A stretch of 64,000 bases of DNA. Origin: Phosphoribacter sp037045045 (GTDB lineage Bacteria > Actinomycetota > Actinomycetes > Actinomycetales > Dermatophilaceae). The stretch spans positions 62,001-126,000 of the forward strand of contig JBAOHL010000002.1 of the NCBI GenBank assembly GCA_037045045.1, given 5' to 3'. The notes beneath the pieces were generated by a model. The model was not told where the DNA came from. It searched no databases and saw only the letters and a list, made by a program, of their open reading frames with translations. Below are positions 19,344-27,615 of the stretch, in pieces. How positions within the stretch are numbered: position 1 is the first letter of the stretch; the number at the start of each line of letters is the position of its first letter. A program made the translations under genes and the position numbers.

Positions 19344-20981
19344 TCAGTGGGCGAAGTGTCGGGTGCCGGTGAAGTACATCGTCACCCCGGCGGCCTGGGC
19401 GGCGGCGACGACCTCGGGGTCGCGCACCGAGCCGCCGGGGGCGACGACCGCCGCGACACCGGCGTCGATGAGCACGTGCAGTCCGTCGGCGAAGGGGAAG
19501 AACGCGTCGGAGGCAGCCACCGCACCCCGAGCGCGCTGCGAGCCCGCCCGTTGGACGGCGAGGTGGCACGAGTCGACTCGGTTGACCTGGCCCATGCCGA
19601 CGCCGACCGAGGCACCGCCGCGGGCCAACAGGATGGCGTTGGACTTCACCGCGCGGATCGCCCGCCAGGCGAACTCGAGATCGGCCAACGTCGCCGCGTC
19701 GGCGGGCTCGCCGCTGACCAGCCGCCACCGCCGCGGGTCGTCGCCGCCGGGGGGGTCGCCCTCGACGACCGCGTCGAGCGCATCCCGACTCTGCATGAGC
19801 AGGCCACCGGAGATCGGCCGGATCTCTACCCCGACACGGACCGGCGCAGCGCAGCGCAGCAGCCGCAGGTTCTTCTTCGTCGTCAGCAGCGTCAGCGCAT
19901 CGGCGTCGAAGTCGGGCGCCGCGAGGACCTCGGTGAAGATGCCCTCCAGGCCTGCCGCCATCTCGGCGCTGACCGGCCGGTTGGTGGCAATGACCCCGCC
20001 ATAAGCGGACACCGGGTCACAGGCGTGAGCCAGCCGGTGCGCCGCAGCGACATCGGCCCCTACGGCGATACCGCACGGGTTGTTGTGCTTGACGATCGCG
20101 ACGGTCGGTCGGTCACCGTGGTCGTAGGCCGCGCGGACCGCCGCGTCGGTGTCGAGGTAGTTGTTGTACGACATCGCCTTGCCATGCAGCTGCTCGGCCT
20201 GTGCCAAGCCCGGCTGCGGCTGGTAACCGTTGCGGTACAACGCGGCTCGCTGGTGCGGGTTCTCCCCGTAGCGCAGCACCTCGGCGCGATCCCAGGTCGC
20301 CCCCGCCCACGCCGGGAACCCGGTGGCATCGCTCGTGTCGGTGAGCACGCTGCCCATCCACGAGGCCACCTGCACGTCGTACGTGCCGGTGTGCGCGAAC
20401 GCCTCGGCGGCCAGACGCTGGCGCTGGGCGAGCGTGAAGCCGCCCTCGGCCAGGGCCTCGGTCACCCGTGCATAGGCCGCCGGACTCGTGACGATGGCGA
20501 CGCTCGCGTGGTTCTTCGCGGCGGCGCGGACCATGGCCGGGCCGCCGATGTCGACGAGTTCGACGCATTCGGCCGGGCCGGCACCGGAGGCCACCGTGGC
20601 GGCGAAGGGGTAGAGGTTGACGACGACGAGGTCGAACGGCTCGACCCCGAGTCGCTCAAGTTGAGCGAGATGGTCGGCGTTGAACGTGTCGGCTAGCAGT
20701 CCGGCGTGCACCGCGGGGTGCAGGGTCTTGACCCGCCCGTCGAGACATTCCGGGAAGCCGGTGAGCTCCTCCACCGGGGTCACCGGCAGCCCGGCCGCGG
20801 CGATGGTCTTGGCCGTCGTCCCGGTCGAGACGAGGACCGTCCCCGCGGCATGCAAGGCCTGGGCGAGGTCGGTGAGCCCGGTCTTGTCGTAGACGGAGAG
20901 CAGCGCCCGGCGGATCGGGCGGCGGTGCTCCCCCGACGTCGGCGCCGCGCTGGCCTTGGTGATGCTGTGGTCGCTGCTCAC
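19344..20981 (-). CDS. purH: AICAR transformylase/IMP cyclohydrolase
   Basis: Catalyses the last two steps of IMP synthesis. The 545-residue protein has the IMP cyclohydrolase domain first (RRALLSVYDKTGL, VSTGTTAKTIAAAG, DGRVKTLHPAVHAGLL). The transformylase domain follows, with RYGENPHQRAALY and the catalytic KHNNPCG. It ends in the conserved YFTGTRHFAH. The GTG start at 20981 overlaps the purN stop as GTGA, so purN and purH form a coupled pair; folD, 109 bases further on, supplies their formyl donor. Confidence 0.96.
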   Translation of the reverse strand: MSSDHSITKASAAPTSGEHRRPIRRALLSVYDKTGLTDLAQALHAAGTVLVSTGTTAKTIAAAGLPVTPVEELTGFPECLDGRVKTLHPAVHAGLLADTFNADHLAQLERLGVEPFDLVVVNLYPFAATVASGAGPAECVELVDIGGPAMVRAAAKNHASVAIVTSPAAYARVTEALAEGGFTLAQRQRLAAEAFAHTGTYDVQVASWMGSVLTDTSDATGFPAWAGATWDRAEVLRYGENPHQRAALYRNGYQPQPGLAQAEQLHGKAMSYNNYLDTDAAVRAAYDHGDRPTVAIVKHNNPCGIAVGADVAAAHRLAHACDPVSAYGGVIATNRPVSAEMAAGLEGIFTEVLAAPDFDADALTLLTTKKNLRLLRCAAPVRVGVEIRPISGGLLMQSRDALDAVVEGDPPGGDDPRRWRLVSGEPADAATLADLEFAWRAIRAVKSNAILLARGGASVGVGMGQVNRVDSCHLAVQRAGSQRARGAVAASDAFFPFADGLHVLIDAGVAAVVAPGGSVRDPEVVAAAQAAGVTMYFTGTRHFAH

Positions 20982-21610
20982 GGGATGGTGACCTTCCGAT
21001 GGGTGACGGTGAAGCCCTCGCGGGCCATCCGCCCGACGTATTCGACGAGTTGTGGCCGTTCCACGGCCTTGATCCGTTCGGTGAGGGTGTCCTCGGTGTC
21101 CGCGTCGAGCACCGGCACGGCGACCTGGGCGACGATGGCCCCGGTGTCGACGCCCTCGTCGACGACGAAGAGCGTGGCGCCGCTGATCTTCACGCCGTAC
21201 GCCAGCGCGTCCCGGGGGCCGTGGATGCCCGGGAAGCTCGGGAGCAACGCGTTGTGGCTGTTGAGGTACCGCCCGCCGAACCGAGCGAGGAATGCCGGGC
21301 CGACGAGCTTGAGGAACCCGGCCGACACGACGAGCGCCGGTTCGTATGCCGCGACCGCGGCGGTCAGCGCGCCGTCCCAGTCGGCGCGGGTGGGGTAGTC
21401 GGCCAGTCGGCGGACGAACGTGGGGATCCCCGCGCGGTGCGCCCGCGCCAGCCCCTCGACGTCGTCGCGGTCCGAGCCCACGGCGACGACCCGCACCCCG
21501 TAGGCAGGGTCCTCGCACGCGTCGATCAGCGCCTGCAGCAGCGTGCCGGAACCCGACACGAGGGCGACGACGTCACGGGCGGCCGGCGTCGCGCCGCGAG
21601 TGGGGGTCAC
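20978..21610 (-). CDS. purN: Phosphoribosylglycinamide formyltransferase
   Basis: Transfers a formyl group from 10-formyl-THF to GAR in purine synthesis. The 210-residue protein begins with VVALVSGSGTLLQAL. It carries the catalytic Asn-x-His in YLNSHNALLPSFPGIHG and the Asp-containing VDEGVDTGAIVAQ, completing the Asn-His-Asp set of GART enzymes. The usual SGSGTN is SGSGTL here. The GTG start at 21610 follows a TATCGT box by 8 nt. It overlaps purH by 4 bp. Confidence 0.94.
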   Translation of the reverse strand: MTPTRGATPAARDVVALVSGSGTLLQALIDACEDPAYGVRVVAVGSDRDDVEGLARAHRAGIPTFVRRLADYPTRADWDGALTAAVAAYEPALVVSAGFLKLVGPAFLARFGGRYLNSHNALLPSFPGIHGPRDALAYGVKISGATLFVVDEGVDTGAIVAQVAVPVLDADTEDTLTERIKAVERPQLVEYVGRMAREGFTVTHRKVTIP

Positions 21611-21653
21611 GTGGGCTCACGATACCGGCCGGCGCAGCCCCGGCAGGGCGGCG

Positions 21654-21764
21654 GCTCAGCGGCTGAGCCGGCGCACGAACAGCTCAGCGGCCGAGCCGGC
21701 GCACGAACAGCTCAGCGGCCGAGCCGGCGCACGAAAGCTCAGCGGCCGAGCCGGCGCACGAACA
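21654..21764. repeat. Four tandem 28-bp repeats across a gene end
   Basis: Four consecutive units starting GCTCAGCGGC and ending GCGCACGAACA lie at 21654-21681, 21682-21709, 21710-21736 (one base shorter) and 21737-21764. The last unit holds the final codons and stop of the DUF6350 gene. The other three repeat that gene end (FVRRLGR-stop) beyond the stop; unit 1 has one substitution. Confidence 0.92.
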
Positions 21765-22956
21765 GGTCGCCGGCGAGGTAGAGCGCCGCCCCGAGGGCGA
21801 GCTCGCCGAACAGGGCCGCCATGAGCCAGACGACGGGGACCCCGATATGGGCGAGACGTTCGCTACCGGCAGCCCCGCTGCCCATGGCGGCGGCGCCGCC
21901 GATGGCGAGGGTTGCGGTGACCACGCCGGTGAGGGTACTGCGCGCCTTCTCCCGCCAGGCGGCCAGTCGAGCCCATTGTCGGCACACCCGCCAGCCGAGG
22001 AATACGCCCACCAGGACCGGGACGGCCAGCACTACGGCGATCGTCCGCGGATACGTCCCCTCGGTGGGCAAGGCGCCGAGCACCGGGACCATCGGCAGCA
22101 GACCCGGTGCGGCCCCGTTGACCGTGATCGTCGACCCCGCGGCGACCTGGAAGCCCGGTCCCGCGAGGAGTGAGACGGCCCACACGGCGAGGTTGGGCAG
22201 GTACAGCACTTGGCCCAAAGTGAGGACCGCCCCGCCCACCACTCCCGGCGAGAGTGCTCCGTGAAGACCGAGGACGACGTCGTAGCGCAGGGTGAGCGCG
22301 GCGACGACGACCAGCAGGCCGACCGCGCCCAACACCCCGGCCGCCTCGGCGCCGGGGACGAGGCCCCGACGCAGCCACAACGGGAGCCGTTCGGCCCAGG
22401 CATCGGACACCACGAGCGACTCGCCCCGGTGCACCTCGGCCACGGCCTGCACCACGGCGGCGGCGATCGGCACCGAGAAGGCCGTCACCAACCCGATCAC
22501 CGTCGGCCGGGCGGGTCCGGCAAGGCTGGCCAGCGACGCGAGGGCCACCGGCACGGCATACCCGATGCCGAGCTGGCCGAGGACCTGTCCCCCGGGCCAC
22601 GGACCGTCAGGGACGTCGCGGCGCGTTCGGACCAGGGCCGCTCGCAGTCGTCGCCTCGTCCACCAGATCGACAGCCCCCACAGGCCGAGCGGGACCATCG
22701 AGACCGGCACCGTGGACGCCGAGATCGAGGCACCGCTGGCCAACAACCAGGCTGCCCCGGAGACGCCGATCGCCGCAGCCGCTCCGACACTCTCGTGGGG
22801 GGTCCCGAGCCAGGCGAGCAGGCCGACGAGGACGCAGACGAGCCAGGGCACGCCGGCTGCCAGCACCCCGTCCAGGACGGTCTGACGGCGACGCCAGATC
22901 GACGTGCCACCCTCAGCGGAGGTCGGCACGCTGCGAACGCGGTCGAGCACACTCAT
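21739..22956 (-). CDS. DUF6350 (PerM-like) multi-pass membrane protein
   Basis: A 405-residue protein with about ten hydrophobic segments and no catalytic motif. It fits the actinobacterial DUF6350 family, whose Mycobacterium member PerM is linked to cell division, and the position next to sucCD and purN is typical. The start ATG at 22956 has GGAG seven bases upstream; an earlier ATG in another frame encodes only MEST. The last codons (FVRRLGR) and stop are repeated three more times downstream as 28-bp tandem units. Confidence 0.8.
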   Translation of the reverse strand: MSVLDRVRSVPTSAEGGTSIWRRRQTVLDGVLAAGVPWLVCVLVGLLAWLGTPHESVGAAAAIGVSGAAWLLASGASISASTVPVSMVPLGLWGLSIWWTRRRLRAALVRTRRDVPDGPWPGGQVLGQLGIGYAVPVALASLASLAGPARPTVIGLVTAFSVPIAAAVVQAVAEVHRGESLVVSDAWAERLPLWLRRGLVPGAEAAGVLGAVGLLVVVAALTLRYDVVLGLHGALSPGVVGGAVLTLGQVLYLPNLAVWAVSLLAGPGFQVAAGSTITVNGAAPGLLPMVPVLGALPTEGTYPRTIAVVLAVPVLVGVFLGWRVCRQWARLAAWREKARSTLTGVVTATLAIGGAAAMGSGAAGSERLAHIGVPVVWLMAALFGELALGAALYLAGDLFVRRLGR

Positions 22957-22993
22957 GTGGACTCCATCGTCGCGGAGGAGGCCGACCGAACGC

Positions 22994-23029
22994 CGCAGGG
23001 CACGCCGGTCGGCTCCGACGTGCCCTGCG
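22994..23029 (-). terminator. Terminator after sucCD
   Basis: A perfect 11-bp inverted repeat CGCAGGGCACG/CGTGCCCTGCG with a 14-nt loop lies 16 bases after the sucD stop, between sucD and the DUF6350 gene. Confidence 0.65.
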
Positions 23030-23044
23030 CGTTCGAGGCGATGG

Positions 23045-23938
23045 TCAGGCCTGGCGGGCCTGCATGATCTCCCGCATGAGCTGGGCCGTCTCGCTCGGGG
23101 TCTTGCCAACCTTGACGCCGGCGGCCTCGAGCGCCTCCTTCTTCGCGGCCGCCGTGCCGGCCGAGCCGGTGACGATCGCGCCGGCGTGGCCCATCGTCTT
23201 GCCCTCGGGGGCCGTGAACCCGGCGACGTAGCCGACGACCGGTTTCGTCACGTGGTCCTTGATGTATGCCGCGGCCCGCTCCTCGGCGTCGCCACCGATC
23301 TCGCCGATCATGACGATGGCGTCGGTGTCCGGGTCGTCCTGGAAGGCCTGCAAGCAGTCGATGTGCGTCGTACCGATGACCGGGTCCCCGCCGATGCCCA
23401 CGCCGGTGGAGAAGCCGAAGTCACGCAGTTCGTACATCATCTGGTAGGTCAGCGTCCCGGACTTGCTCACCAGACCGATCCGACCGGAGCCGCTGATGTC
23501 GGCGGGGATGATGCCCGCGTTGGACTGCCCGGGGCTGATCAGGCCCGGGCAGTTGGGGCCGATCAGCCGGGTCGTGCCGGCCTGCTGGGCATAGGTGAAG
23601 AACTCCGCGGTGTCCTTAACCGCGACGCCCTCAGTGATGACGACGCACAACGGGATTTTCGCGTCGACAGCTTCGACCACCGCGGCCTTGGTGAACGGGG
23701 CGGGGACGAAGACGACCGAGACGTTCGCCCCGGTGTCGGCGATGGCGTCGGCGACCGTGCCAAAGACCGGCACCTGGACGCCGCCGGGGAAGTCGACCGT
23801 CGAGCCGGCCTTGCGCGGGTTGACGCCGCCGACAATCTTCGTGCCGGAGGCGAGCATCCGGGTCGTGTGCTTCATGCCCTCGGAGCCGGTCATGCCCTGG
23901 ACGATGACCTTGGAGTCCTTGGTGAGGAAAATGGCCAT
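23045..23938 (-). CDS. sucD: Succinyl-CoA synthetase alpha subunit
   Basis: With SucC, converts succinyl-CoA to succinate and forms ATP or GTP. The 297-residue protein has the CoA-binding Rossmann region (VIVQGMTGSEGMKHT), the motif GPNCPGLISPGQSNAGI, and the phospho-histidine loop TMGHAGAIVTGSAGT. It starts at the ATG 12 bases after the sucC stop, a tight operon. A hairpin terminator follows. Confidence 0.96.
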   Translation of the reverse strand: MAIFLTKDSKVIVQGMTGSEGMKHTTRMLASGTKIVGGVNPRKAGSTVDFPGGVQVPVFGTVADAIADTGANVSVVFVPAPFTKAAVVEAVDAKIPLCVVITEGVAVKDTAEFFTYAQQAGTTRLIGPNCPGLISPGQSNAGIIPADISGSGRIGLVSKSGTLTYQMMYELRDFGFSTGVGIGGDPVIGTTHIDCLQAFQDDPDTDAIVMIGEIGGDAEERAAAYIKDHVTKPVVGYVAGFTAPEGKTMGHAGAIVTGSAGTAAAKKEALEAAGVKVGKTPSETAQLMREIMQARQA

Positions 23939-23950
23939 GATCTGTGTCCC

Positions 23951-25153
23951 TTACTCCGCAGCCGCGGCGAGCTCGGCGACCCGGCGGGCCGCTCCGTCCA
24001 TGGTGTCGAGGTCCTCGAGCATCGGCAGCTTCGCCTCGTCGAGGATGCGTCGGCCCTCCTCGGCGTTGTTGCCGTCGAGCCGGACCACGAGTGGCTTGGG
24101 GTGGGCCCCGTCCGCCTCGAGGATCTCGTAGGCCTTGACGATCCCGTGAGCGACCTGGTCGCACGCGGTGATCCCGCCGAAGACGTTGACGAAGACGGCC
24201 TTGACCTGGGCGTCTTCGAGGATGACCTCCAGGCCGTTGGCCATGACGTTGGCGTCGGCGCCGCCGCCGATGTCGAGGAAGTTCGCCGGGCGGGGGTGGG
24301 TGCCGTCCTTGGCGACGAAGTCCTCACCGGCATACGCGACGACGTCGAGGGTCGACATGACCAGGCCGGCACCGTTGCCGATGATCCCGATGTTGCCGTC
24401 GAGCTTGACGTAGTTGAGCCCCTTCTCGGTGGCGAGGATCTCCAGGGGGTCGGTCGCCGAGTGGTCAACGTACTCGTCGTGATCGGGGTGTCTGAACTCG
24501 GAGTTGCCGTCGATGCTCACCTTGCCGTCGATCGCGACGATCGTGCCGTCCTCGGTCTTCACCAGCGGGTTGACCTCGACGAGAGTGGCGTCCTCGCCGG
24601 TGTAGACGTCCCAGAGCTTGGTGAACACCTCGACCAGAGCGGGCTTGTCGGCCTCGTCGAAGCCGGCGGCGTCGGCGATCTCCTTGGCCTTGGCGGCGTC
24701 GACCCCGACGATCGGGTCGACCGGGATCCGCGCCAGCGCCTCGGGGCGTTCCACGGCCAGCTGCTCGATCTCCATGCCCCCCTCTTTGCTGCACATGGCG
24801 AGATAGCTGCGGTTGGCGCGGTCGAGCAGAATGCTGAAGTAGTACTCCTCGGCGATCTTCGCCCCTGCGGCGATCATCACCTTGTGCACGGTGTGACCCT
24901 TGATGTCCATCCCGAGGATCTGCTCCGCCGCAGCGGCGGCCTCGTCGGCGGACTTGGCGACCTTGACCCCGCCGGCCTTCCCGCGGCCCCCGGTCTTGAC
25001 CTGAGCCTTGACGACGACGACACCGCCGCTTCCGGGGCCGACCTGCTCGGCGGCGGCGCGGGCCTCATCGACGGTCTGGGCCACGACCCCGGCCAGTACC
25101 GGGACTCCGTGGGCCTCGAACATGTCACGCGCTTGGTACTCGAAAAGATCCAC
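23951..25153 (-). CDS. sucC: Succinyl-CoA synthetase beta subunit
   Basis: The 400-residue ATP-grasp subunit. It begins MDLFEYQARDMFEAHGVPVLAG, with VVVKAQVKTGGRGKAGGVK in the nucleotide-binding domain, LVEVNPLVKTEDG at the metal site and the CoA-ligase motif VFVNVFGGITACDQVA. The start is a GTG at 25153. A TAGCAT -10 box about 70 bases upstream suggests a leader of moderate length. Promoter gene of the sucCD operon. Confidence 0.96.
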   Translation of the reverse strand: MDLFEYQARDMFEAHGVPVLAGVVAQTVDEARAAAEQVGPGSGGVVVVKAQVKTGGRGKAGGVKVAKSADEAAAAAEQILGMDIKGHTVHKVMIAAGAKIAEEYYFSILLDRANRSYLAMCSKEGGMEIEQLAVERPEALARIPVDPIVGVDAAKAKEIADAAGFDEADKPALVEVFTKLWDVYTGEDATLVEVNPLVKTEDGTIVAIDGKVSIDGNSEFRHPDHDEYVDHSATDPLEILATEKGLNYVKLDGNIGIIGNGAGLVMSTLDVVAYAGEDFVAKDGTHPRPANFLDIGGGADANVMANGLEVILEDAQVKAVFVNVFGGITACDQVAHGIVKAYEILEADGAHPKPLVVRLDGNNAEEGRRILDEAKLPMLEDLDTMDGAARRVAELAAAAE

Positions 25154-25304
25154 GGATCGCCCGTCCTCGTCATCGAAGGGAGTGCACCGGTGAGTCCTCG
25201 GACTCTGCCTCGGATGCTAGTGCACCCGGGTGCGCCCACTCGGGCCGGGGGACGGCCCGCATGACCAAACTCACGCCCGCCGCTCACGAGGGCCGGGGGC
25301 AGGC

Positions 25305-26381
25305 TCAGCCGACGGTGAAGGCTTGCCCTTGGGGGACGAGCAGGACCCAAATCGGGGTGCCGGACAACAGGATCGGGGCCCCTGTGGCGGTGCTGAACAC
25401 AGTCGGACTGGCCGCATCGGCACGTGACCAGGTGCCCTCGAACGCCAGGCCGTCGCGCAGCACGGTGACCGCCCCGTGTCCGATGACCGACAGCGCCGGA
25501 GTTGCCACCCCGTTGATGTCTCGATTGTCCGTGGCGTGCATCGGCACGGTCTGCACGATGACGGTGGCGGCACCCACCTGACCGCCCGACGCGTCGACGT
25601 CGGCCCGACCGTCGGTCGTCAGCAGGTACTGTCGCCGGGCCGCATCCCAGGTCAGGGACACCCGGGCGGCCTGGTAGGCGGTGCTCACGCTCGTCGCCGG
25701 TCGGCCGCCGGCGATGGCCGGACCGAAGTGGAAGCCCACGTCGCCGGGCGGCACGCTCCCGCCGGCGCGGGCCAGCAGCGTGGCCGTGTTGCCGATGAGG
25801 TTGTACGGACCGACCCGCCGACCGTCACGGCGGAAGCCCTGGCCGGACTGGTCGTTGGACATGTTGACCTGGGGTCCGGAGTTGATCGCGTCTTGGGTGT
25901 ATCCGGTGGCCCCCGAATACGCGAAGGCGACCTTGCCGTAGTTGCCCAGCAGCGCCGCGTCCGACTCTCGGGCGCTGCGCACCGGGCCGACCTCCGGCGG
26001 CATCGTCGAGGAGAAGATCGCCAGCAGCCGGGTCAGCCCAGCCTCGACGGGTTCGACGTACACGACGTCGGCCTTCGAGATGCCGATCCGGGGCCGAGCG
26101 GCGGACGTGTTGTCGATCTTCACCGCGAGCACCGGACCGCCGCTGAGGCCGGGATAGGTCGGCGTCGACGGTGAGGGCGTCGGAGTCGGGCTGGGGCTAG
26201 CCGACGTGGTCGGCGAGGAGCTGGAGGTCGGGGGCGAGGACGGCGGAGCGGAGGAGCAGCCGCCGATGAGGGCGGCGAGGACGACCGCACCGATGAGGAC
26301 CGAACGACGCGGCCGGCAGAACCGGCCGCGCACCCGCTCGTCGGCAGGAGACATGGTGAGGCGGGACATTCGGACGATCAC
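25305..26381 (-). CDS. DUF3048 (YerB-like) lipoprotein
   Basis: A 358-residue protein with a lipoprotein signal (RRSVLIGAVVLAALIGGC), lipobox IGGC, and a Ser/Thr/Pro linker. A DUF3048 domain follows: VKIDNTSAARPRIGISKADVVYVEPVEAG, then VGPVRSARESDAALLGNYG. The family lies outside the membrane in Gram-positives; its function is unknown, with a possible cell-envelope role. I use the GTG at 26381 because TAGGCT lies 7 nt upstream (leaderless); ATG codons at 26369 and 26354 are alternatives. It is separated from sucC by 151 bases and faces the same way. Confidence 0.85.
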   Translation of the reverse strand: MIVRMSRLTMSPADERVRGRFCRPRRSVLIGAVVLAALIGGCSSAPPSSPPTSSSSPTTSASPSPTPTPSPSTPTYPGLSGGPVLAVKIDNTSAARPRIGISKADVVYVEPVEAGLTRLLAIFSSTMPPEVGPVRSARESDAALLGNYGKVAFAYSGATGYTQDAINSGPQVNMSNDQSGQGFRRDGRRVGPYNLIGNTATLLARAGGSVPPGDVGFHFGPAIAGGRPATSVSTAYQAARVSLTWDAARRQYLLTTDGRADVDASGGQVGAATVIVQTVPMHATDNRDINGVATPALSVIGHGAVTVLRDGLAFEGTWSRADAASPTVFSTATGAPILLSGTPIWVLLVPQGQAFTVG

Positions 26382-26388
26382 GACCCCG

Positions 26389-26394
26389 AGCCTA
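26389..26394 (-). promoter_or_regulatory. -10 box of DUF3048 gene (leaderless)
   Basis: TAGGCT on the minus strand, 7 nt before the GTG at 26381. Confidence 0.55.
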
Positions 26395-26828
26395 GGGGGC
26401 CGTGCGACGAGCGTCCGCGCGGGCGCGGTGCGCGGAGTGTCGGATGTCGGCCGGCACCGTCAAGAGGCCGGTGACGTGCCGGAACGACTTCGGGTGTGGG
26501 GCCACGGGGTGGCCCCACACCCGAACGTCGAGACCGGACGGCGCGCGGACCAGGTCCACGCGAGCGTCGTAGCCGGCGCGAGAACCACCCGGGATGCGGG
26601 AGTTCCGGAGGTTCGTCCCAATCACACTCTCGACTCGACGTGTCGGCGCCTGGGGGGAGAGGTGTCGACGGCGTCTGGGTCAATGATGCCGCTCCGAGAT
26701 GTCCGATTCCGAGGGACTTGACCTCTTCATTGCCAAGTTTTTACCGTCTTCAGACCCCCCCCTCCGTACGTATCTCACAACCAGCTTGTCCGCTTGCCAC
26801 TCCGGGCCTCCTTGGCCCTACGGACGCA
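26395..26828. other. Gene-free region with a long hairpin and an AT-richer stretch
   Basis: No convincing gene lies here. The region contains a 17-bp-stem hairpin (26489-26525). About 26700-26790 is visibly less GC-rich, with GTTTTTACC and a C-run. Short open frames on both strands show no domain. A decayed gene or an unrecognised small RNA is possible. Confidence 0.4.
26489..26525. repeat. Perfect 17-bp inverted repeat with 3-nt loop
   Basis: TTCGGGTGTGGGGCCAC and its exact complement flank GGG. It lies about 110 bases upstream of the DUF3048 start and far from any gene end, so it does not obviously terminate a known gene. Confidence 0.75.
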
Positions 26829-26970
26829 GCGAGCGGTCGCCACGTGCGGCGACGGGCGGGAGGGTCGGCCAGCCGGCGAGCTCAGTGCGGATGCACATTG
26901 CGAGCGGTCGCCACGTGCGGCGACGGGCGGGAGGGTCGGCCCGCCGGCGAGCTCAGTGCGGATGCACGTT
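26829..26970. repeat. 71-bp tandem duplication across the end of the B12-binding gene
   Basis: Two head-to-tail 71-base copies (26829-26899 and 26900-26970) differ at two positions. The upper copy holds the last codons (VHPH) and stop of the B12-binding gene. The lower copy repeats them beyond the stop. Confidence 0.92.
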
Positions 26971-27354
26971 CTGTCGGACCCACGCGACGATGTCGTGGGT
27001 GGCCGCTCCTGGGGTGAACACCTTGGCCACGCCGACCTTCTCCAGCTGCGGGATGTCCGCGTCGGGGATGATGCCGCCGCCGAAGACGACGATGTCGGTC
27101 GCGTCGCGCGCCGCAAGCAACTCGATCACCCGGGTGAAGAGCGTCATGTGCGCCCCCGAGAGGATCGAGAGCCCCACGACATCGGCGTCCTCCTGGATCG
27201 CCGCTTCGACGATCTGCTCGGGCGTTTGATGAAGTCCCGTGTAGACAACCTCCATGCCCGCGTCGCGAAGGGCTCGGGCTACGACCTTGGCGCCACGGTC
27301 GTGTCCGTCCAGGCCGGGCTTGGCCACGACCACGCGGATGGGGGAGTCAGTCAT
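26953..27354 (-). CDS. Stand-alone cobalamin-binding protein (mutase small-subunit type)
   Basis: A 133-residue B12-binding domain with all base-off/His-on motifs: DxHxxG as GLDGHDRGAK (near residues 14-23), the SxL motif in LSILSGAH, and the GG motif in VVFGGGIIP. Size and sequence fit the small subunit of isobutyryl-CoA mutase or related acyl-CoA mutases, where it lends the cofactor to a separate catalytic subunit. No mutase large subunit is in the window, so the partner must lie elsewhere. The ATG at 27354 follows TACAGT by 6 nt. Its 3' end lies within a 71-bp tandem duplication. Confidence 0.88.
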   Translation of the reverse strand: MTDSPIRVVVAKPGLDGHDRGAKVVARALRDAGMEVVYTGLHQTPEQIVEAAIQEDADVVGLSILSGAHMTLFTRVIELLAARDATDIVVFGGGIIPDADIPQLEKVGVAKVFTPGAATHDIVAWVRQNVHPH

Positions 27355-27360
27355 GCGCCG

Positions 27361-27366
27361 ACTGTA
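27361..27366 (-). promoter_or_regulatory. -10 box of B12-binding gene (leaderless)
   Basis: TACAGT on the minus strand, separated by six bases from the ATG at 27354. Confidence 0.6.
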
Positions 27367-27423
27367 CCGAAACGCATGCATCGCGCGGCCCGTGCGTGAT
27401 GTACCTCAGATCCAGCGCTGACG

Positions 27424-27445
27424 GTTCGCGGCATCCGCCGCGAAC
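27424..27445. repeat. Hairpin in divergent promoter region
   Basis: GTTCGCGG-CATCCG-CCGCGAAC, an 8-bp perfect stem with a 6-nt loop between the divergent B12-binding and M23 peptidase genes. It could be an operator or part of an untranslated leader. I could not match it to a known riboswitch. Confidence 0.5.
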
Positions 27446-27547
27446 ACTGTGACCTTCCGCACACAGTTTTCCGACATTTCACCTGGGAGACACGCGTGAA
27501 CGCGGCTTACCGCACGGTGGTCGAGGGCGATATCTCACCACGCGGGT

Positions 27548-27577
27548 TTGCTTGATAACGAAACGGTCACGTAGCCT
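27548..27577 (+). promoter_or_regulatory. Promoter of M23 peptidase gene
   Basis: TTGCTT (27548-27553) and TAGCCT (27572-27577) are spaced 18 bases apart, which would give a leader of about 30 bases before the GTG at 27616. The region is AT-richer than its surroundings. Confidence 0.5.
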
Positions 27578-27615
27578 CTTTGGCGCCCCCGAGTCCCCCA
27601 CGTCGGAGTCCCCCT

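Noticed and set aside
26392..26690. Short open frame upstream of DUF3048 as a possible gene
   Set aside because: It crosses a perfect hairpin, lacks a recognisable domain, and has no start signal of the type seen at other genes here.
27382..27615. Possible riboswitch (c-di-AMP type) ahead of the M23 peptidase
   Set aside because: A hairpin is present, but I could not match the conserved core of any riboswitch I know, and the promoter lies downstream of it.
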